From Bacteroides neonati (GTDB lineage: Bacteria; Bacteroidota; Bacteroidia; Bacteroidales; Bacteroidaceae): 64,000 bases of DNA. The position numbers were made by a program, and so were the translations under genes. Positions 21,967 through 31,675 of this stretch are shown in pieces (the stretch's first letter is position 1; every line of letters begins with the position of its first letter). The notes beneath the pieces were generated by a model. The model did not search any database. It saw nothing but the letters and a program-made list of their open reading frames with translations, and had not been told where the DNA came from. The DNA lies in assembly GCF_000499785.1 (NCBI RefSeq), contig NZ_HG726021.1, positions 461,023-525,022 of the forward strand, given 5' to 3'.

Positions 21967-24960
21967 ATGTATCAAATAACTCCACAACAAATATCACAGA
22001 GTGCCAGAAAAACGCTCAACGCAAAAATACTTTCAACAATAGGGACTGGCAACTCCATGTCTGCCGAAGAAATCTATAACGGATACACCGGTATCGGAGG
22101 TCTACACGAACTAAAACAAGCGGATTTCTCATCGTATCACGACTTTGCTCAAGCAAAACGAGAGGCCGAAATGGGACAGTTTTTTACTCCGCATGAAATA
22201 TGCCGCAAGATGGTTGAGGCAATTCAACCACAGCCGAATGAGATGGTACTGGATATGTGTTGTGGGATGGGCAACTTCTTTAACTTCCTACCAAATGAGC
22301 ACAATGCCTATGGGTTCGACATTGACCCGGATGCCATAAAAGTAGCCAAACACCTATATCCCAACGCAAACATAGAACTAGCCAATATATGTACTCACAA
22401 TCCGGAGGAACGTTTCGATATAGTGATTGGTAACCCGCCGTTCAATCTTGACTTCGATGGTGTTCAATCGCAGTATTACTATTGCAATAAGGCGTACTGG
22501 ATGCTCAAACCGTCGGGATTGATGATGATGGTCGTCCCAGTGTCATTTCTGCAAAACGAGTTCTGGGAACGCTCCAAGGTCAATGCGATAAACCGGGACT
22601 TCTCATTCATCGGACAGACCAAACTCTCCGCTGATGCTTTCAAAAGCGTGGGTGTTGACAAGTTCGATACCAAGATTATGGTCTTTATGCGGGAGTCGAA
22701 AAACATTGATATGAAACCGTACAACGCCGAGGAGTTTGTCTCAATGGAGGAGCTGGCCGAACGAATTGCGGAAGCTAAAGGCATCACGGCAGAATCGAAA
22801 TTGCAGATCCAACAGGAAGCCAAAGAGGAGGTGTCGGCAGAAAATCGGGAGTTTGAGTATAAGCTAAAAAAATATCTTTACGAAATCAAGACTCACAAAT
22901 CACTTCAAAAACACTATGATAAATCAATAGCTTTAGTCGCTAAGTTTCGCAATCAACGACCGCCAGAAGGCTGTTCAGTTGATGAGCGCAAGGAATGGGA
23001 CAAACGCAAACTAACCTACAAAAAGGTGCTCGCCGTACTGAAACGGTATATTAAAAACCAGAATGTAGTACCACGAAAAGAGGTCGCATTGGTCAAAACA
23101 AACTATGGTTTTAAATTGAAAGGATATGCGCCTCGCCTGCTGGACAAGGTTGAGGTAACAGCAGTCTCACTCAAAGGTATTCTGGCTTTTGGAAAAACAC
23201 TGCCACACCCCGAAAAAATGACCGCCAAGCTAAGGCGACAATATGCAGCAGCCGAGAAATATATCGAACGTAAACGAAAAGAGTATGAACTGCAATCGAG
23301 CATTTTTCCGACAATGAAGCGGGACGAGGCGTTGGATAAAGATATTAATACCCTGACATTCTTTAATAAGGAGATGCAGGCTTGCTCGTTCACGGAGTTG
23401 CAAAAACACGACATGGGATTGGTCTTTCAAAAAAGATATGCCCTGCTTAATTGGCAACAAGGATCTGGTAAAACGGCAGTGGCCTACTATTATAGCAAGC
23501 ACAGGAGGATAAATGTTAAAAACACGGTTATCCTTGCTCCTGCAATCGCCATCCATCTGACATGGGAGCCATTCTTGAAACGCCACAGTGAAAAATATAT
23601 CATAGCCAGCAAGCCGGAACATCTGGTAAATATTCCCAAGGGCTATTATGTTCTTCTTTCTCTCACGATGATTGGTGAGTTAGTTGCACCGCTCAAGGAG
23701 TTTATGAAAGTACGTTCAAATAAAGTCTGCCTGCTCTTCGATGAATCGGATGAGATTACGAATCCGTCAGCACAGCGCACAAGGCAATCGCTCAACATCT
23801 TCCGTCGTGCCAAGTATAAGTTGTTGGCAACTGGAACAACTACACGAAACAATATTGGAGAATTATACTCTCAATTCGAACTGCTGTATAACAACTCTGT
23901 CAATATGATGTGTGATGCCTATTACGTCTACTTCCAAAACAAAGACGGAGAGATTGAGATGAAACGGAATGACCGCTACCTCGAACCATTTCCGGCTCGT
24001 GGTGGTTCGACACTCTTTAAGGCTTGCTTTTGTCCGGGCAAAGCTTCGGTGTTTGGTATCGAAAAGCAAAACCAAGACGTATATAACCAAGAACATCTGG
24101 CTGCTCTTATCGAAAAGACCATCATCACCCGTAAGTTCAAAGAGTTTGCAGGTGAGAAGTACGAAATTATTAATTACACCGTAACGCCGAGCGATGGCGA
24201 ACGAGCAGTTTATCGAACTATCCTTGAAAAGTTCCACGAGATTCTGCATCTCTATTATAATCCCATTAAGGATAAGAAAAAGGAGTCTCAGTTGAATCTT
24301 GTACGTCAGATACAACTTCTTATCAAAGCATGTTCTGTTCCGCACCAAATGAGCGGCTACTTTGGAGAGCCATACCCACAAAAGGCAATTACCATCGAAA
24401 ACAAACTTAGGTATGAACTCAAAGGGAAAGTGGCAATTGGATGTACTTCAATTGACGCGGTGGAGTTATACACCAATTTTTTGAGTGAACGTTTCCCTGA
24501 ACGTCCTTTGTTTGTTGTTCGTGGCAATGTCGATTTTAAGAAGAGGCAGAAGATACTCGATAAATTCGAGAAAACAGAGAACGGTCTATTGGTCTGTACC
24601 CAGCAAAGTTTGAAAAGTTCAGCAAACGTACCAAGTTGTGAAGACATTATAATCGAGTCTCTCCAGTGGAACATCCCTCGAATGGAGCAGTTTTATTTTC
24701 GCTTTATACGCCTGGACTCAGTTGGGATGCGCCGTGTTCACTATCTGACCTACGAGGAGTCTATTGAGCAGAATCTAATGGCGTTGATACTCACCAAAGA
24801 GCGACTGAACGAGTTTATCAAAAGCGGCGAAGTCAAAGAGGAGTCCGAAATTTTTGAGGAGTTCGACATTTCACCGGACATCATCGAAACCCTCTTCCGT
24901 CGTGAACAGGACGATCAAGGTAAGTTCCACATTCGCTGGGGAGCACAAAAAGTAAGTTAA
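21967..24960 (+). CDS. DNA adenine methyltransferase-helicase fusion
   Basis: A 997-residue protein. N-terminal half: N6-adenine methyltransferase with GQFFTP (70-75), SAM motif LDMCCGMGNF (95-104) and catalytic NPPF (156-159). Residues about 270-430 are a Lys-rich linker. C-terminal half: SNF2-like helicase with Walker A GSGKT (about 499-503), DESD box (about 592-595), GTTTR motif and a C-terminal RecA-like domain ending around SSANVPSCEDIIIE and FRFIRLDS. Fusions of this layout (for example phage P1 DarB) protect incoming DNA from restriction; other relatives belong to defence systems. Here the cargo-rich context favours antirestriction or modification, but the role is inferred. No separate specificity subunit or nuclease is adjacent. 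Confidence 0.82.
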   Translation: MYQITPQQISQSARKTLNAKILSTIGTGNSMSAEEIYNGYTGIGGLHELKQADFSSYHDFAQAKREAEMGQFFTPHEICRKMVEAIQPQPNEMVLDMCCGMGNFFNFLPNEHNAYGFDIDPDAIKVAKHLYPNANIELANICTHNPEERFDIVIGNPPFNLDFDGVQSQYYYCNKAYWMLKPSGLMMMVVPVSFLQNEFWERSKVNAINRDFSFIGQTKLSADAFKSVGVDKFDTKIMVFMRESKNIDMKPYNAEEFVSMEELAERIAEAKGITAESKLQIQQEAKEEVSAENREFEYKLKKYLYEIKTHKSLQKHYDKSIALVAKFRNQRPPEGCSVDERKEWDKRKLTYKKVLAVLKRYIKNQNVVPRKEVALVKTNYGFKLKGYAPRLLDKVEVTAVSLKGILAFGKTLPHPEKMTAKLRRQYAAAEKYIERKRKEYELQSSIFPTMKRDEALDKDINTLTFFNKEMQACSFTELQKHDMGLVFQKRYALLNWQQGSGKTAVAYYYSKHRRINVKNTVILAPAIAIHLTWEPFLKRHSEKYIIASKPEHLVNIPKGYYVLLSLTMIGELVAPLKEFMKVRSNKVCLLFDESDEITNPSAQRTRQSLNIFRRAKYKLLATGTTTRNNIGELYSQFELLYNNSVNMMCDAYYVYFQNKDGEIEMKRNDRYLEPFPARGGSTLFKACFCPGKASVFGIEKQNQDVYNQEHLAALIEKTIITRKFKEFAGEKYEIINYTVTPSDGERAVYRTILEKFHEILHLYYNPIKDKKKESQLNLVRQIQLLIKACSVPHQMSGYFGEPYPQKAITIENKLRYELKGKVAIGCTSIDAVELYTNFLSERFPERPLFVVRGNVDFKKRQKILDKFEKTENGLLVCTQQSLKSSANVPSCEDIIIESLQWNIPRMEQFYFRFIRLDSVGMRRVHYLTYEESIEQNLMALILTKERLNEFIKSGEVKEESEIFEEFDISPDIIETLFRREQDDQGKFHIRWGAQKVS

Positions 24961-24981
24961 ACAATCAAAATCAATAAAATT

Positions 24982-25566
24982 ATGAGCTTGTATATTGGCA
25001 AACAACAAGAAAGCGAAGTTATCAAATACACTTCGGTCTCGTGGACTCCGTTTTACAATGGAGTGGCTTCCAAATTAAAAAATTTCTATCCAACCCCAAA
25101 ACGTGTCGAGGCACTACTTGAACTTGGCAACCTTGTTGGGCTTGGAGCTACGCCTTATGGCAAATATAGCTGGGACGAAGGTTATGACTGCATCCATTGC
25201 AGAGCTGAGATTCGAGATGACAAAGAAAAAAAGGGAAAACATCTGCCCCGATATAGCAGTGAAGCTGAATTTCTGAAACTTGATGGACATCTATTTCTTT
25301 TTAAGGATGATAATTGGCACTATCGTTATTCCGATGGGCTTTCTACTTATCTGCCGGAAACGGAATTACCCAACTTGTCGGAAAATTCATTGGAAGGACT
25401 GGAATTCATGCAGCTAAACGATAAAGGAGAGCTCTCAGTCCTATATGCCAGGGAACTCAAATATTGGAATGACATCGTAGCCAAATCCAACGAAGAGCAA
25501 ATACCAATATTCGTCTTTCGTAAGGGCAGGCTTATCACAACAATCAATCACCCTCTAAATCAATAA
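24982..25566 (+). CDS. Hypothetical protein
   Basis: A 194-residue soluble protein with a single CIHC motif (residues 71-74), starting 21 bases after the methyltransferase-helicase and 4 bases before the next gene, so it may be part of the same operon. No family known. Confidence 0.6.
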   Translation: MSLYIGKQQESEVIKYTSVSWTPFYNGVASKLKNFYPTPKRVEALLELGNLVGLGATPYGKYSWDEGYDCIHCRAEIRDDKEKKGKHLPRYSSEAEFLKLDGHLFLFKDDNWHYRYSDGLSTYLPETELPNLSENSLEGLEFMQLNDKGELSVLYARELKYWNDIVAKSNEEQIPIFVFRKGRLITTINHPLNQ

Positions 25567-25570
25567 TAAA

Positions 25571-27373
25571 ATGGGAAAAAGAATCTATGAAGCGGTAGCA
25601 AACCTCCCCGAAGAACTAATAACTCCCGAAATAGCAGCTGCTGCTATTGAAGAGGGAAATATTCAATTATTAGACTGCCTTCCTCATAAATACCTGACAG
25701 GAGAGGTTGTTGTTAGCGTTATTGAGAAAAATAGCAATTCATACAGCTACTATGGGTTTAAATTATCCAGTTTACCAGAAGAGATTCGCACCAAAGAGAT
25801 ATGCGAATTTGCCGTACAAAAAGATATATCCAACATTATCAACGTACCTGTTGAGTTTAGAAGTAAAACAATGCTGAAAGCAATGCTGAGTCGAACAAAG
25901 CAAAACTTAAAGTATCTACATTTGTTCGCACCGGAAGTTTGGTCGGTAGAACTTGCCATTGAAGGAGTAAAAAGCATCTATTCTGAAACCGTATCAAATT
26001 ATGGACGTAGGGGTGGCTATCACAGTTCTTCAACCAAAACGGATATTAAACCGGTACAGATATTTCTCTCGTATGTCCCAATCAAGATAAAAGCCAAAGA
26101 GTTTTTTTCTAAGTTGGCTACTACGAATCTTAAACAAGAGGATGTGGTGTTTATCACTCCGGATAAGTATAAAGCGAAAACGTACTATTTGAATGTTGCC
26201 GCTAAAGATTTCAGTCTTGTACCTAAACAATTCTATGATTATGATGTATTTATGGCTGCTATCGAAAATCAAAAAATATCGTTTCACGAGCCATCTTCAT
26301 ACTCATATAACGGAATCCAAACTGCTGAACAAAAAGCTGAAAAGGAGAAACACCAAGAACTTATGGCGGCTATTTTCTCTGTCATTGATGATGCGATGGC
26401 TGACAAGATCATTGAGGTAGTGCCATACGCTTTCAAGAAACTGCCAGATGTATTTCAGACACCACAACGATTAATAGCTGCCATCAGCAAGCCTAATAGC
26501 GAGGTTGTGGTGATTGATAGCGACACTCTCTCTCATCTACTCACCAAAGAGGTGTGCGAGGCTTACATTAAGAAAAATAGTAACCTGCCGGCACTTCCAC
26601 ATACGATATGGACACCGGACTTCGTAGAATACTGTATGAAATATGGAACAAATTTTCGTTGGTTTAAGCAGTTACCTAAAGAGTTACAGACCCGTGAGAT
26701 TGTGCACAATGTATTAGAGTACAGCGCCCAATATGTTGAATACGTTCGTATTGAGTTGATCTCATTGGAGAAAGCATATGAGATTTATAGAAATCACAAC
26801 TATTGTCGCCAATATATCCCAGCGATGCTTATCAAAGACTTTGAGGACGAGACAGGACTGAACAGCGATTTTGTCGGAGGGGAGTTGAGTTACACAAAGT
26901 TCCGAGAACAACGAAAAATGAATACTTACTGCAAAGTGGGCAATTCATTCTTATCAATCAGTGACGGGGGATATCGAGCATCTGCCGTAATAACCATGAC
27001 GCGCCGCACTCCTCAATCCTTCCGCCCGGTAGTCATATTCTCGAAGTCTATCGACACTTTCCATACTACGTGGCTCGAAAAGGTGATTGCCGACTATGAT
27101 GCTTCGTTTGTAAAGCCAACTGTGAGCAAAGCTCTGAAACCTTATCAAATCAATGGCTATTTTGCTATTAAAAAGGTAGGCTCCGAATATGGTATTGATA
27201 TCTACGCAAACGTACTGCTCGGAGAACAGATATCTTTCGCCACACTGATTGGCGGAGAGGTGGTTCGCAATGAGTCATTAGACAAACTCAAAGAGGAACT
27301 AAAAGAGTTCCATACAGAAAGTATAGATTTCGGAACTTTGGTACTTCCGACCGGATTGCAGGTTGCCATCTGA
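25571..27373 (+). CDS. DUF4116-like repeat protein
   Basis: A 600-residue protein with repeated helical units of about 40-45 residues in its first two thirds, each with the pattern 'LP...T.E.....I..N' (for example LPEELITPEIAAAAIEEGN, LPHKYLTGEVVVSVIEKNS, LPEEIRTKEICEFAVQKD, LPKELQTREIVHNVLEYS). This resembles DUF4116 repeats, which form ankyrin-like helical stacks. The last 150 residues form a different beta-rich domain (YCKVGNSFLSISDGGYRASAVITMTRRTPQ). Probably a protein-binding scaffold. A terminator follows. Confidence 0.6.
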   Translation: MGKRIYEAVANLPEELITPEIAAAAIEEGNIQLLDCLPHKYLTGEVVVSVIEKNSNSYSYYGFKLSSLPEEIRTKEICEFAVQKDISNIINVPVEFRSKTMLKAMLSRTKQNLKYLHLFAPEVWSVELAIEGVKSIYSETVSNYGRRGGYHSSSTKTDIKPVQIFLSYVPIKIKAKEFFSKLATTNLKQEDVVFITPDKYKAKTYYLNVAAKDFSLVPKQFYDYDVFMAAIENQKISFHEPSSYSYNGIQTAEQKAEKEKHQELMAAIFSVIDDAMADKIIEVVPYAFKKLPDVFQTPQRLIAAISKPNSEVVVIDSDTLSHLLTKEVCEAYIKKNSNLPALPHTIWTPDFVEYCMKYGTNFRWFKQLPKELQTREIVHNVLEYSAQYVEYVRIELISLEKAYEIYRNHNYCRQYIPAMLIKDFEDETGLNSDFVGGELSYTKFREQRKMNTYCKVGNSFLSISDGGYRASAVITMTRRTPQSFRPVVIFSKSIDTFHTTWLEKVIADYDASFVKPTVSKALKPYQINGYFAIKKVGSEYGIDIYANVLLGEQISFATLIGGEVVRNESLDKLKEELKEFHTESIDFGTLVLPTGLQVAI

Positions 27374-27398
27374 ACTGATAATCAATAATAATTGAATT

Positions 27399-27427
27399 GG
27401 GGTGAATTTCTTCACCCCTTTGTTTTT
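27399..27427 (+). terminator. Intrinsic terminator
   Basis: Stem GGGGTGAA/TTCACCCC (27399-27406 with 27411-27418), tetraloop TTTC, then TTTGTTTTTT. Closes the run of genes that began near 18 kb. Confidence 0.87.
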
Positions 27428-27465
27428 TCAATCACTATTCTAAAATCGAACAAATAAGTATAACG

Positions 27466-28137
27466 ATGAATATAAACGCAAAACACATCGAGGCATTGGG
27501 TGGGCTAATGTCTCTCGAAATGGAGTTAAACACTCCCGACCTCCCTGAATTTGACGAGAAAAAGGTAACAGCCTATCTGTTTGATGCCTTTGGCGTTGCT
27601 ATGTATGAGGACAAATACCTATTTTTAGAATATCCCGGACTTGGCAATGCTATGGAAGATGAACAATTACGCCGTACCATCAATCAAGATCGCTTTGGGA
27701 ATCGCTTACCGGATGACTTCAAAGTTACTATTGACGACTTGGCAATGTGCTTTGCCGAAGTCGAAGAAATAAACCATGAAGAGTACGTCAGACAACTGAT
27801 GAAGGGCATTTTTACAAACTCAAAATCCCTGTTCAGAGGAACCGGAATGACAGCAGAGAAGTTCCGGGAACATAATCTGAGAATCATTATGGCTCCTTGT
27901 AAGCATCTCTACATCTACAAAGACGATAGGGAGTTTCTCAAAGATTTGGACGGTAAGATTTACGCCATCTCAAACCTTAACGGAGATATTATTTGTGATA
28001 TTTTGGAGGAAGATATGATAATGCTTGAAGACCAAGGTCTCATTTCTAATAACCAAATCATTTCCGCTGATTCTATCGAATATATACGTTCTCAACGAGT
28101 AGAGATCATTTTCCTAACCAAACCAATCAAACGATGA
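27466..28137 (+). CDS. Hypothetical protein
   Basis: A 223-residue acidic soluble protein, first gene after the terminator. Motifs: YLFDAFGVAMYEDKYLFLEYPGLGNAM and LFRGTGMTAEKFREHNLRIIMAPCKHLYIYKDDREF. Coupled to the next gene by ATGA. No family assigned. Confidence 0.6.
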   Translation: MNINAKHIEALGGLMSLEMELNTPDLPEFDEKKVTAYLFDAFGVAMYEDKYLFLEYPGLGNAMEDEQLRRTINQDRFGNRLPDDFKVTIDDLAMCFAEVEEINHEEYVRQLMKGIFTNSKSLFRGTGMTAEKFREHNLRIIMAPCKHLYIYKDDREFLKDLDGKIYAISNLNGDIICDILEEDMIMLEDQGLISNNQIISADSIEYIRSQRVEIIFLTKPIKR

Positions 28138-28385
28138 GACATTCAGATAATGTAATCATGCTATACAGCACAGATGCCTGGCATACTCATAACAGCCGTG
28201 AACTGGTCGGAGTATTTTCAAATCAAGATGAACTGAACAAGTATTTATCGAAAATGAAACGAGCAGGCAAATTGTCTGATGAGGATATGGCAATGCTTAT
28301 CAATTATAACCAGACACAAGGTCGAGATATAAATTACTTAGTAGAAACCGAAAAAATTAATCCAAAATATGAACGAAAAAATTAA
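28134..28385 (+). CDS. Small hypothetical protein (LYSTDAWH type)
   Basis: An 83-residue protein, MRHSDNVIMLYSTDAWHTHNSRELVGVFSNQDELNKYLSKMKRAGKLSDEDMAMLINYNQTQG. The N-terminal part, LYSTDAWHTHNSRELVGVF, is a pattern I associate with small proteins of Bacteroidales mobile elements, function unknown. Overlaps both neighbours. Confidence 0.6.
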   Translation: MRHSDNVIMLYSTDAWHTHNSRELVGVFSNQDELNKYLSKMKRAGKLSDEDMAMLINYNQTQGRDINYLVETEKINPKYERKN

Positions 28386-28908
28386 TTCATTTCAAGAACG
28401 TGCCAAATTATTACGCTGTGAAGTCACTGATGCCATTATTGGTATACTCAAAGAAAACAATCTATCCGAGCTTCAACTATCACAAAACCCAGATGAGGTA
28501 CCTTGGGTTGTATGGTTCAACGACGAAATGTACGGCTATGATTCCCGTGTAAAAGTGGTATCAATCGAGGGCAACGGCATTGCAGTTGAGGTCTATGATG
28601 AAGATTGTTGCAGTTCTGCAACCCTTACCAGTGATAATCTCGACTTAGCTTGCACAAACATCGATTGGCTATGTATAATCCTTAATAGTATTACCTACAC
28701 TCTAAGTCTTCCTAAATCAACAGGAATAACTGAGATCGCAGGCCATATCATTGAATGGTCCTATGACGAACCGGGACTGTCCGAGATTCCTGAACGTGAA
28801 CAAGAGGAGATTGAGGGATTAATCCAAGCTGGGAATAGTAATGGTGCTTTGTTCTACAACGATAATGATATGGAATTTGAAGGAACATGGAAAATAAAAT
28901 CTATTTAA
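28369..28908 (+). CDS. Hypothetical protein
   Basis: A 179-residue acidic protein beginning 17 bases inside the preceding gene. Motifs PDEVPWVVWFNDEMYGYDSRVKVVSIEGNGIAVEVYDEDCCS, mixed alpha/beta. No family recognised. Confidence 0.6.
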   Translation: MNEKINSFQERAKLLRCEVTDAIIGILKENNLSELQLSQNPDEVPWVVWFNDEMYGYDSRVKVVSIEGNGIAVEVYDEDCCSSATLTSDNLDLACTNIDWLCIILNSITYTLSLPKSTGITEIAGHIIEWSYDEPGLSEIPEREQEEIEGLIQAGNSNGALFYNDNDMEFEGTWKIKSI

Positions 28909-28911
28909 GTT

Positions 28912-29079
28912 ATGGCTACAAGAACAGTATATATCACAGTACGTCTTGATATTACCAATGACAAGACAAATCAAATCACCGATGAGGATATGGAAAACAT
29001 CATCAGCGAAACAGACTACAACTTTGGAAATGTCGGTGATTTTGAACTTGAAACGGAAATCTGTGGACAAAATGAATAA
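28912..29079 (+). CDS. Small hypothetical protein (55 residues)
   Basis: MATRTVYITVRLDITNDKTNQITDEDMENIISETDYNFGNVGDFELETEIC: beta-strand, helix, strand layout. It begins 3 bases after the preceding stop and is followed by the next gene after 17 bases, which makes it a good small-gene candidate. Confidence 0.55.
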   Translation: MATRTVYITVRLDITNDKTNQITDEDMENIISETDYNFGNVGDFELETEICGQNE

Positions 29080-29096
29080 CTCTAAAAATTAGAACA

Positions 29097-29408
29097 ATGA
29101 AAGACCTGAATGATTACAAACCCGAAGAGTTCGGGGTGAATAAAGATGAAATCAACTCGCTCATCATGGAGCAAGCCAGCGACTGTGCCATTGAAAAAAT
29201 GGTAAAAGCTAACGGTCTGCCTTTTGAAGCATTTGTTGAACCAGACATCGAAGAAGGCGAAGAAGCTGATGATGCCACACCAACCCGCTACAAAGAAGAA
29301 TATCAAGAGCAATACAACCAACTCTATGATGAAGAGTATGACCGCATCGCAGCAGAACTCGGCTTTGATTTTTGTAAAGAGGATGGTATTCTCATTTTGG
29401 AATCATAA
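29097..29408 (+). CDS. Hypothetical acidic protein
   Basis: A 103-residue, very acidic protein, MKDLNDYKPEEFGVNKDEINSLIMEQASDCAIEKMVKANGLPFEAFVEPDIEEGEEADDATPTRYKEEYQEQYNQLYDEEYDRIAAEL. Helical. A highly charged protein of this kind could mimic DNA; that is only a possibility. Confidence 0.55.
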   Translation: MKDLNDYKPEEFGVNKDEINSLIMEQASDCAIEKMVKANGLPFEAFVEPDIEEGEEADDATPTRYKEEYQEQYNQLYDEEYDRIAAELGFDFCKEDGILILES

Positions 29409-29421
29409 TGGTAAGAGCAAC

Positions 29422-29679
29422 ATGAAAGTAATCTTCCGCAAATTCAAGCAAGGCGGTGATATCATCGCCTTATTTCCTGAACAAGGCAATAAGAAAAATC
29501 TGATGGTTGGCTCCTATATGCGCGTTGGACAACACTCTGATGCCGATTATATCGGAGTAATCGCGGCAACCACTCCCGCCAAAGAAAGTGAGTATGCAGA
29601 ACTTCTGGCCGAACTGAAAAGTATTGGATATGATGATTTACAAATAACAAGGCGATGTAAGCCCAAATACAACAATTAA
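29422..29679 (+). CDS. Small hypothetical protein (MKVIFRKF type)
   Basis: An 85-residue protein, MKVIFRKFKQGGDIIALFPEQGNKKNLMVGSYMRVGQHSDADYIGVIAATTPAKESEYAELLAELKSIGYDDLQITRRC. I recognise the opening KVIFRKF...IALFPE as common on plasmids, phages and integrative elements, function unknown. I chose the ATG at 29422; a longer frame would lie within the upstream gene. Confidence 0.65.
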   Translation: MKVIFRKFKQGGDIIALFPEQGNKKNLMVGSYMRVGQHSDADYIGVIAATTPAKESEYAELLAELKSIGYDDLQITRRCKPKYNN

Positions 29680-29682
29680 ATT

Positions 29683-30258
29683 ATGGACATAATAGAAGAA
29701 CTTACCAAGTGCAAAAGCACTATCACTCAGGCACGGGAAACAATAGGAAAGTTGATGCTCTCTCTGGCCAAAATATATGGTGGAGAGATAGAGTCTCCCG
29801 CAGGAAGAACATACAGTGGCGTAGAAGCAGCAACAGGAATTCCTTGCCAGATCAAATCATTTTCTGAAAATGAATCATTGATGGTAAATGCCTCCTTTGA
29901 TGGAGATGACTACGAACTACCAATCTCTAATTTCTACGCTGAGGAGTTGGTCGAAGTTATGCAATCGATGATAAAGGAGCGAAAAGATGCTCTTCTCGCC
30001 AAAGCCAACAAAGCATACGCTGACTATAAAAACAGAACAAAGCAGGAACCGCACTATTTGAAATGTCAGATTACCTACAAAGACGATGGTTCACAACTGG
30101 ATGTAATTATCAAACTCTCGTTGGATGTAGTTGAGAGCGAAGATGACAAAATTTTCTTCAACTTCAATAGCTACGATGACCTTAAATATTTTGTAGATAT
30201 TGGGAAGGAAGATTTTATTGTCACCAAATTCTACCATCTTGAAGAATATCTGGACTAA
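29683..30258 (+). CDS. Hypothetical protein
   Basis: A 191-residue soluble protein, beginning 3 bases after the previous stop; helical N-terminus then an alpha/beta domain. Last gene before a terminator. No family known. Confidence 0.6.
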   Translation: MDIIEELTKCKSTITQARETIGKLMLSLAKIYGGEIESPAGRTYSGVEAATGIPCQIKSFSENESLMVNASFDGDDYELPISNFYAEELVEVMQSMIKERKDALLAKANKAYADYKNRTKQEPHYLKCQITYKDDGSQLDVIIKLSLDVVESEDDKIFFNFNSYDDLKYFVDIGKEDFIVTKFYHLEEYLD

Positions 30259-30284
30259 CTAAATACCCAAACTATCACTTGACC

Positions 30285-30318
30285 GACCGAGATTAATATC
30301 ACTCTCGGTCTTTTTTCA
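30285..30318 (+). terminator. Intrinsic terminator
   Basis: Stem GACCGAG/CTCGGTC (30285-30291 with 30304-30310) followed by six T. Confidence 0.85.
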
Positions 30319-30336
30319 CCTTAAAAATAAAGTAAC

Positions 30337-31011
30337 ATGATATCGATTATAGTAATATTTGGACAAGATGCTGTAAAATACCACGAATGGACAGGTCAGG
30401 TTCCATTAGATAAGTTTCTTTCTCTAAATGGAGGAGTGGTCTCAGAGGTTAAATTCAACACGCAAGAGGAGTACTCAGCCTACTTACAAGCTCTTGCAGA
30501 TTATGATTCTTGGCCATCTTATGCAACCATTGAAAAAGAGATCGTAATTGAGAAGTGCCCTCATTGCGAAGATTGGGAATCTTTCTTCGCCGACCGTGAC
30601 AGCAAAGTCTATTGCCCTGATTGTGGCTCCCTCATTATTCCGGCAAAACAAAGAAATGATAAAATCGCTCCTGTAAAGCTACAATTCCAAACGACTGGCA
30701 ACACTGAATGGCGGAATTTTCCAGAAGTCCCTACAGTGGAAAACTATACAACTGATTTTCCTTCTGAATTCATGCACGGCTACCATTCCAGTGATTACGT
30801 GGCGTGGGAGGATGATATGCGGAGATTTGTGGACGGAGAAATAACTCTGGAAGAGTTCAAAGAATATGGCCATGAATTCAACACCCAATGGCAGGCAGAA
30901 GAGGAAATGAAACGGCTTAGACAAATCATTCTCAACGAGACAATGGAAGACTTCTTTGTCGATTTTGTCGCTGTGAAAATTAAGTTCAGACAAGTACAAA
31001 CAACCCTATAA
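30337..31011 (+). CDS. Zinc-ribbon hypothetical protein
   Basis: A 224-residue protein with a central ribbon, CPHC (about residue 73) and CPDCG (about 94). C-terminal half is acidic and aromatic (YVAWEDDMRRFVDGEITLEEFKEYG). One of several ribbon proteins in this element. Confidence 0.6.
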   Translation: MISIIVIFGQDAVKYHEWTGQVPLDKFLSLNGGVVSEVKFNTQEEYSAYLQALADYDSWPSYATIEKEIVIEKCPHCEDWESFFADRDSKVYCPDCGSLIIPAKQRNDKIAPVKLQFQTTGNTEWRNFPEVPTVENYTTDFPSEFMHGYHSSDYVAWEDDMRRFVDGEITLEEFKEYGHEFNTQWQAEEEMKRLRQIILNETMEDFFVDFVAVKIKFRQVQTTL

Positions 31012-31021
31012 AATTACGACT

Positions 31022-31669
31022 ATGACATTCACAACAAGATTCAATCAGTTACAAACAGATATTATCGCTAACATCACGGCAATAACTAATCGTCCCGATG
31101 GTTGGTTACCACACACTGTCTTTGTCGAAGAAGAGGATGAAGACAGAAGTGGAGCCGGAACACCAGTCTATAAAAAATATCAGCTTATTGATTTCAAGCC
31201 AGATGGTAGTTGTACTCTTCGAGATACGAAAACCGGCGAGGATGAAACAGATCGTCATCTCTCAGAAATCAATATTGATTGGCTGATGACTCTCTATGGA
31301 TATTACCAAGATTTATCCGAAGAGCGTGAAGCTTTAAACACAGATCCATACAACAATCCGCTCGAACACTCACTCAGGCTGCTACTTGATGTGGCGTGTC
31401 TCGAAATCACTCGTTTTGAAGAAAGTGAGACTTACAACCAGTGTGTTAAGGCTCTCGCATCTTCCGAAGAAAAGGAGTTATCAGTCTTTCTATATCCATT
31501 GGATTGTTTTGAGCGCAACGCAACAAATAAAGAAATTATCTATGACTGGGAGAGTGAGGTAGAATATGAGATTCCCACCAGAAAACTTACTCCTGATGAA
31601 TTCGCCGCAGAATGTAACGACGAAATGTTTGCCGACCAAGTTTATTGGGTGCGTTTCATTAAATATTAA
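31022..31669 (+). CDS. Hypothetical protein
   Basis: A 215-residue acidic protein, MTFTTRFNQLQTDIIANITAITNRPDGWLPHTVFVEEEDEDRSGAGTPVYKKYQLIDFKPDGSC, then a helical part with INIDWLMTLYGYYQDL. No family. Next gene begins 6 bases later. Confidence 0.6.
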   Translation: MTFTTRFNQLQTDIIANITAITNRPDGWLPHTVFVEEEDEDRSGAGTPVYKKYQLIDFKPDGSCTLRDTKTGEDETDRHLSEINIDWLMTLYGYYQDLSEEREALNTDPYNNPLEHSLRLLLDVACLEITRFEESETYNQCVKALASSEEKELSVFLYPLDCFERNATNKEIIYDWESEVEYEIPTRKLTPDEFAAECNDEMFADQVYWVRFIKY

Positions 31670-31675
31670 ACAAGT

